Shown: piece by piece, positions 58,091 through 64,000 of the stretch
Numbering within the stretch: position 1 is the first letter of the stretch
Layout of the letters: the number at the start of each line of letters is the position of its first letter
NCBI RefSeq assembly: GCF_029168945.1
Contig: NC_083603.1
Span: forward strand, 38,254,396 to 38,318,395
Direction: 5' to 3'
DNA length: 64,000 nucleotides
Source of the DNA: Cannabis sativa
Lineage: Eukaryota > Streptophyta > Magnoliopsida > Rosales > Cannabaceae
Translations under genes and position numbers: made by a program
Notes under the pieces: generated by a model
Told to the model about the DNA's origin: nothing
Seen by the model: the letters and a program-made list of their open reading frames with translations, nothing else
The model's database searches: none

Positions 58091-59240
58091 ATTTGGTCTT
58101 TGATGGTTAGTGGTTGTGTAAAAACATATTTCAATTGAAATACCAATCATTGAAGTGTAGCCATTCCAGTAGGCGGAAGCCACTCCAAGATGACTATTTT
58201 GCATTTCAGTTTGTTCTCACAATTCATATCACATCACATGCATGCATGCATGCACATTGCTAGTTGCTGATTTAGCAGCCTGCATTTTTGTTCCTGGAAT
58301 CTTTACATGGATGATATAATTTCTTGGGAATATAGATGTTCGTTTTTATTATTGTACCAAGAAGTTTTCAACTTCCAGCAATAAGTATCTTGAGAATATA
58401 ACGTATGCCATTTACTTTCTGAGCTTGTGTTCTACCAGTACTTGGTCAATTCTCAGTGGAACATCTCCACTTTCTTTTTGTATTTATTGACCCATTTCGT
58501 CGGTTATATTTTAAGTTTCGGATACAATCTGTCTGATATTGACTTAACTATTGCATATTACGTGGTCTTTTTAAACTATGAATGACTTGTTTTCTGGTCG
58601 TTGCTTCTTTGAATTCTCATCTTTGGTGTGATTGTAAGCATAGACCAAAGATAACCTATTCCATTATGGCGCCCATGGCTAACAATTATCGTGCGGTACC
58701 CAATCCTTTGTAAAACAAGAGTAAGTTTCTTCTTAAATTATGACTGGGAACATCGACCATGGAAACATTCTTTTTTTTTTGCTATAAATTGCTTGGAAAC
58801 TCCCTTGCGAAAAAAAAAGAAAAAGAAAATACTGCATGGCATTTGTCTAAAACTATTGTTACTCCACAAATATCCATAAATTGCTTTTTTAGCAGATAAA
58901 ATATAGAATACACTCGCTAGTCTGCAAGGAAAGCTAACTTGTTTGATGTTGCTTTTGTTTGATTTGGTAGAAGTGAAATTGTAGTTAACCTGTTGTGGTG
59001 ATTAATACTCCTAACAAACAAGAACACATATAACAGAAGCAACTCAGTCAGCACAGTTTTGATTGGAGTCAACTGAGGTTTGACTTGGAGTAAAAGGTCT
59101 ATATTAACCTTGAAGACTTGATTTATTATTTCTGTTAGATATAGGGTTAAAGGCGTAATTTCCTAAAAATACTTCAAGCTGGCCACACAGAATTTAAATC
59201 GCAACTCGCAAGCAAACCGTCCAAGTTTAAGATTTTGAAC
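58091..59240. other. Spacer between the mS35 and MATE genes
   Basis: Holds the mS35 3' untranslated region and the MATE promoter. A short (CATG)n run is at about 58237-58254, and A- and T-rich runs are at 58770-58830. No other gene is seen. Confidence 0.6.
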
Positions 59241-59254
59241 TATATATACACGTG
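59241..59254 (+). promoter_or_regulatory. TATA box and G-box of the MATE gene
   Basis: TATATATA (59241-59248) is followed directly by CACGTG (59249-59254), a G-box. The TATA is 140 bases before the chosen ATG, a plausible core promoter. The G-box so close to the expected start site is unusual. Confidence 0.5.
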
Positions 59255-59380
59255 TTACCCTACGAATACTTCAATATCTTTGCTATATTAAAGTATTTTT
59301 CAGACATACAACTAGGCAAGTGTAATACTTTCAAATCATTGATAGCCTTACCTTTTTCCTCTGCCTTCGTTTACTGTCAG

Positions 59381-61235
59381 ATGGAGAAAATGTATTGGAG
59401 GGAGGAGCAGAAACAATCATTAAATTCTCCATTGATTCAAGTTTGTGGAGAAACTGAGGTTGAGAATGGTGTTAGAAGAAAAGAAATTGTTGAAGAAGTA
59501 AAGAAGCAGCTATGGCTAGCTGGGCCTCTTATTTCTGTGAGTCTATTACAATTTTGCTTACAGATGATATCTGTAATGTTCGTTGGTCATCTTGGTGAGT
59601 TAACTCTCTCCGGTGCTTCCATGGCAACGTCCTTTGCTTCAGTCACTGGTTTCAGCTTACTGGTGAGTTGGGTCTTCACTGCAACTAACTAATATGTTGA
59701 TCTTTGAAAAACTAGTTTATTTTAATTTTCTGTTCTAGGTGTTAAATACTTATGACAAAAACAATTTAAAAAAAGAGCTCTTTGCTATGATTTTTTTTTT
59801 TTAATCAAATGACGCAATACAGATTTAATTACTTTCAAGCTGATCAAAGATTCAAAGCAGTGGTAGTTGCTGTTTGATTTATACTTTTTGCATCAAAAAT
59901 GTTTCCTGCCTTTTAAATAGATGGGAATGGCAAGTGCATTGGACACCTTATCTGGGCAGTCATATGGGGCAAAACAATATCACATGATGGGTATACTTAT
60001 GCAGAGAGCCATTCTTGTACTTGTAGTTGTTAGTATACCTCTTGCTGTTATTTGGGCAAACACAGAACCTATTCTAGTAACCTTAGGCCAAGATCCTGCT
60101 ATAGCTGCTGAAGCTGGGAAATATGCCAAGTTCATGATCCCAAGTATCTTTGCCTATGGCCTTCTTCAGTGTCTGGTTAGATTCTTGCAGACCCAAAACA
60201 TTGTTTTCCCAATGATGGTTTCCTCAGGAATGACTACTTTGATCCATATCCTTGTGTGTTGGGTACTGGTATTCAAATCTGGACTTGGAAGCAGAGGAGC
60301 TGCCATGGCGAATTCCATTTCTTATTGGATCAATGTGTTATTGTTAGCACTTTATGTGATGTATTCTCCTTCGTGTGCAAAAACATGGACCGGCTTTTCC
60401 AAAGAGGCTTTAAGAAACGTTCCGACATTTGTAAGACTTGCCATTCCTTCAGCTGTGATGGTGTGGTAAGTTATCTTTCTGTTTATGACGCGGTGTCTTC
60501 ATAACAAAGTTTTCGCTCATCAAATATTGTGTTGCTATGGATTTCTCTTAACAGCTTGGAAATGTGGTCTTTCGAAATGATGGTCCTTTTATCAGGCCTT
60601 CTACCCAATCCAACTTTAGAAACCTCAGTTCTTTCTGTCAGGTTTGTTATGACAAAGTTTCACTTGGTTTGTTTGTTTGTATAATCAATTTTGGTAAAGA
60701 GCTCAACTTTTTTCTAAGTTAAGCCATATTTATTGTCAGTCTAAACACAGCTTCAACTGTATGGATGATCCCTTTCGGACTCAGTGGTGCTGTAAGGTGA
60801 GCTAGTATACATATTATTTATTCCTTTAGCTGTTACTAGAATATAATGTCCTAATAAGAATCTGATAAATTTTTGCTCAAGTATATTACTGTAACATTAC
60901 CCATAGCTAATCATAATTGTAAACTATACTTATTGTACTTTCAAAATTCTAAAGATTCTGTGTTTTATTTGATCTTCTTGTTTCTGTGATTAATAGTACT
61001 CGGGTTTCAAATGAACTGGGAGCGGGGCGTCCAGACGCAGCTCGTTTAGCAGTGTGTGTTGTGTTAGTTATGGCCATTACTGAGGGTTTGTTGATTGGTT
61101 TAGTATTCATACTTGTCCGCAATGTCTGGGGCTATGCTTATAGCAATCAAGTAGAAGTAGTCAAATATGTAGCAGCAATGATGCCAATACTAGCGATCTC
61201 CAATTTCCTAGATGGGCTGCAGTGTGTTCTCTCAG
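59381..61235 (+). CDS. MATE efflux transporter (DETOXIFICATION family), exons 1-5, C-terminus missing
   Basis: Exons 59381-59662, 59921-60465, 60555-60641, 60740-60796 and 60997-61235 join in frame across GT-AG introns (403 residues). The start MEKMYWREEQ fits the family; the open frame extends upstream but that part looks untranslated. Residues 44-75 form the first membrane helix (LWLAGPLISV...). Exon 2 begins GMASALDTLSGQSYGAKQYH, the best-known block of plant DTX proteins, and exon 5 begins TRVSNELGAGRPDAA, another. Wording is closest to the DTX10-16 group. These proteins exchange protons for organic cations, alkaloids or flavonoids at plasma or vacuole membranes; the substrate here is unknown. 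Relatives have about 480-500 residues, so the last one or two helices are not seen. Exon 5 ends at a good donor (TCAG|GTTTAG), but no following exon lies in the remaining 2.7 kb. Confidence 0.88.
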
Positions 61236-62996
61236 GTTTAGTCAAATTTACATTTGCTTACGAACTTCTTATTCTCTTAAATATGTTCTTTCAATAATCA
61301 GAAAGGACATATAAGATAAAACTCCTTATTAAACTTACAACGTATGCAATTTTTATTTGTTCATAAACAAAATAAGAGAAACAATTCCTGCCTTGGTCCC
61401 ATCAACTATTGTAACTAATAGTTCTTCTAAGCTCAATAGAAAGTATTTCTAAACCTTTGGAATCTAAAACACAAAGTGATTAAGGTTAGATTTGGTTGGT
61501 GTTTACCCAAAACCTTTGGAATCTAAAACACCAAGTGATTAAGGTTACATTTTGTTGGTGTTTACCCAAAAATTTTGCTTGATGACGTAGACAATATTTT
61601 TGACACGTGGCACGAAAGAAACAACATTGGGGGCTCCGCATCCTAGGATAGGGTAGTGTTACCTGCACACTGGGGCACCCAGGTAAGTACCAAGATCCAC
61701 CGAAGTCGTTTCTGAGTGTTATCTTTCAACAAATAGGTCGCCATGATCCTAAAACGATGAACCATGAAGCTAAGGATGTCACGTGGACATCCTAGGGCTG
61801 AACTTGGGACCAACATCAGTACTGGCCGCCCAAGTTGACATCCTGTGTGGTGTCTCGCATCAGCTTTGGTTCCTATCAACTTCTTACGGGAAATCTTCTT
61901 AGCCATTGTCATTAGATACATGAGAGACATGTCGCAGCTAAGTTTTAGACTTTGGAGATAAGTCTACGAGAAACAGCACTCGGGCTCCAGGAAGCCCTAG
62001 TGGGCACCCAAGTTGACATATAGTCGATTTAGGCGCACCGCGACTAGGGTTGAGGTTTCTAGGGACATCTTTGGACCCCGATTCCTCAAATCCATCAAGG
62101 AACAATGTCAGGATGTGATATTTCATGAATGACATCTTGAAGGAGCCCATTCTTAACTATGGGCGCTCAGGTTGACATTTCAACATGGGCAGCAGTTTCG
62201 TTTCAACGGGTGATGCCCGTGCAAATTTGACGAAACTGAAATCCGTGGAGTACTTTTCACCAAAAAGAAAATTGAACATCAACAAGACCAATTTCGAAGA
62301 TGAAGCCCCCCACCTGGACATCCAGTGCCCCAAGGCCACTATGGACACCGAGGTTCACGTATCTCAACCTAGGGCACTTCGAGACTCCATTCTAGAGAAG
62401 TTTTTTGGACATTTCCTTTATTTTCATCTACGAGGAGGATACATGTTTTCTCGGGAAGCGAACAAGCCATCTAATCCCCAAATAAAAAGTTGGGCGCCCA
62501 TGGTGACAACACCTGAGTCACTGGGCGCCCAAGTTGACGTCGATCCAATTTCGATTTTGTCTCATGCATTCTTCTTGTTTTTCTCCAAAAACAAGATAGG
62601 GGACTTAGAATCAAGAGAAAATATCATCCGAGTGGTGAGTTAGCTCCTAGTCATCACCGGACGCTAGTGTGCAAGCTCATTGGGCGCCCAGGTTGACATT
62701 AGCTTGGGGCTCAATGTTCTTTCATTCAAATAACAGTTTTGCTCTAGGCATTCGGCCTTATTTTGCCTGCCAAATAAGATTTGGATGCTTCTGCAAGTCA
62801 ATATCTTATATACATGTGTCACGCGCAAGTCCACCGACAACCATATGCACTAGTGATCACCCGGGTATCATCTAGTCATCAATAGTGATTCAACGGGCAT
62901 CACCCGTGCATATCAAGTAAAATTTCTAAGAGAACTTCCCCATGGTCAAAGAGTGAACTAATGATAGCTATCACATCATTCAAGCATCTTAAAATA
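61236..62996. repeat. Repeat DNA after MATE exon 5 with a recurring GGGCGCCCAAGTTGAC motif
   Basis: A 59-bp tandem duplication lies at about 61451-61568 (AAACCTTTGGAATCTAAAAC twice). Then comes a GC-balanced stretch where GGGCGCCCAAGTTGACAT or a close form recurs at 61824, 62002, 62161, 62492, 62523 and 62682. The open frame at 62185-62643 lies across this repeat and resembles nothing I know. The stretch is probably part of a transposon, possibly the U3 of a long LTR that reaches the promoter-like segment at 63611. Confidence 0.5.
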
Positions 62997-63284
62997 GGGA
63001 AACTTACAAAAATACTGAAATTTGGGTTAACTTTTACAAAAATACTATCACACGAATTTTTTTTCAAAAATACTGTGTTTTGTAAAAACCAGTAAAACAC
63101 AAAGCAAAATAACTCAAAACAACAGTAGAACACCTAAAAAACACTAGTAGAACACCAATGAAAACTTAACACAGTATATTGCAGTATGAAACTTATAAAA
63201 AAACACAGTAAAAAAGTAAAAAATACCGCCTGGCAGTATTTTTGGAAAAAAATGACAAAATTTAGTATACCATATGAATTTCCC
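62997..63284. mobile_element. 288-bp MITE of Mutator type
   Basis: CTTAAAATA is duplicated at 62988-62996 and 63285-63293. The ends are GGGAAA and TTTCCC and the inner sequence is rich in AAAAATACTG and its inverse. A 9-bp duplication and no coding fit a small non-autonomous MULE. Confidence 0.75.
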
Positions 63285-63293
63285 CTTAAAATA

Positions 63294-64000
63294 TACCTAA
63301 AGCCCAAGAAACCATGTTCTGGGTACGTCAACTTGGACTTTCAAAAGTTAGCTTGATCTCGCAGTCACTTTTCAGCAGTGCACACCTCTCGCTAAAATGG
63401 CCATAACTCTTTTAATTTTTTATCCAAATGACCTGATTCAAGTAGTCAATGGAAGCTCTTTTCAAGACGGGTGTAAGTGTGTCTCACACTCCCGCCGCAA
63501 TTCTGACAATTTGGGCCTCAAAATTGACTAGCAAGATAATGCTGGATTTTCCAATGAATTTCGTGTTAATTTTTCTATTATTTTATAGTACTTTAGTTAG
63601 ATATCCTTGCCTATAAAAAAGGAGAGCTCCCTTAGCTCATTATTCACACTTTCCATTCTCCCTTCAAGGTCAGAGCTTCTCTCTCTAGATTAGAAATTGT
63701 GAAGTGAATCTAGACTTAATTATTTTTTCCTGAGTTCTCTTGTAAGACAATTGGCTTTTGCGATAATAAAAATTCGAAGTAAACGCAGCTCCATTACCAT
63801 TGTGATATGGGGAGTAAACTACTATAAATTGTGGTATTCTCTCTTTAGTTCTTATTTTTTTTTTGTTTGCCAATATCACTTATTAGACGATGTAGAGTTG
63901 ACCATTTTTTAGCGTCAACTGTTGGGAGGAATGAATACATAAGCATGAGAATCGAAATAAAAATAAAAGTAACATTTGAAAAACATAAAAAAGAATAATA
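63294..64000 (+). repeat. LTR-like promoter segment at the right edge
   Basis: CTATAAAAAAGGAGAGCTCC (about 63611) is a strong TATA region. It is followed by a CT-rich leader and a GTAAACTACTATAAATTGTG stretch at about 63814 that resembles R/U5 regions of plant LTR elements. TAGCGTCAACTGTTGGG near 63910 may mark the LTR end, but neither border nor a partner LTR can be shown. Confidence 0.4.

Noticed and set aside
62185..62643. 152-codon frame after the MATE exons
   Set aside because: It crosses the recurring GGGCGCCC motif region, has no recognised domain and does not look like the missing MATE C-terminus.

Overview
The window is nuclear DNA of a flowering plant. Evidence for this is plant-type L1 LINE and LTR retrotransposon proteins, GT-AG introns, and two interrupted genes with plant homologues. 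The genes look eudicot, but the species cannot be named from the sequence. About 50 of the 64 kb is a transposon nest; roughly 10 kb at the right holds the only two host genes.

Region 1 (1-7352, minus strand) is a decayed Ty3/gypsy element of the Tat type, with gag, protease, RT-RNase H, a second RNase H and integrase. It is cut by the left window edge and its 5' LTR lies at about 6459-7352. Region 2 (8026-53177) is the most striking part. One L1-type LINE, minus strand and about 5.5 kb by my arithmetic, is still flanked by a 14-bp target-site duplication but is spread over 45 kb. Three LTR retrotransposons landed in its coding sequence: insertion 1 (11644-21703, TSD GCAAC), insertion 2 (21983-41899, TSD CTTTC) and insertion 3 (43276-52862, TSD ATGCC). 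Insertions 1 and 2 belong to one gag-only (TR-GAG-like) copia-related family about 10 kb long. Insertion 3 is a Ty3/gypsy chromovirus with a nearly open gag-pol frame. Insertion 2 was itself hit by a Mutator-like element (25438-27495, itself carrying a 583-bp insert), a solo gypsy LTR (29238-31505) and a deleted relative of its own family (36061-41350). Each junction has matching target duplications. Paralogous copies in the window supply the empty sites for all three insertions into insertion 2, so the order of events can be read directly.

Region 3 (53178-64000) has an AT-rich spacer with a minisatellite and a MITE. Next comes a complete four-exon gene for mitochondrial ribosomal protein mS35 (54867-58090) with a telo-box just before the start codon. 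Then comes the first five coding exons of a MATE/DETOXIFICATION transporter (59381-61235). Its last exons are not in the window; instead there is repeat DNA with a recurring GGGCGCCCAAGTTGAC motif, a MITE and an LTR-like promoter segment.

The best candidates for something little described are three. One is the gag-only family, with a preserved gag and only fossil traces of pol. The second is its GC-rich leader block, which differs completely among the three copies. The third is the clusters of perfect AACCGGAATTCCGGTT palindromes and tandem units inside the gypsy LTRs.
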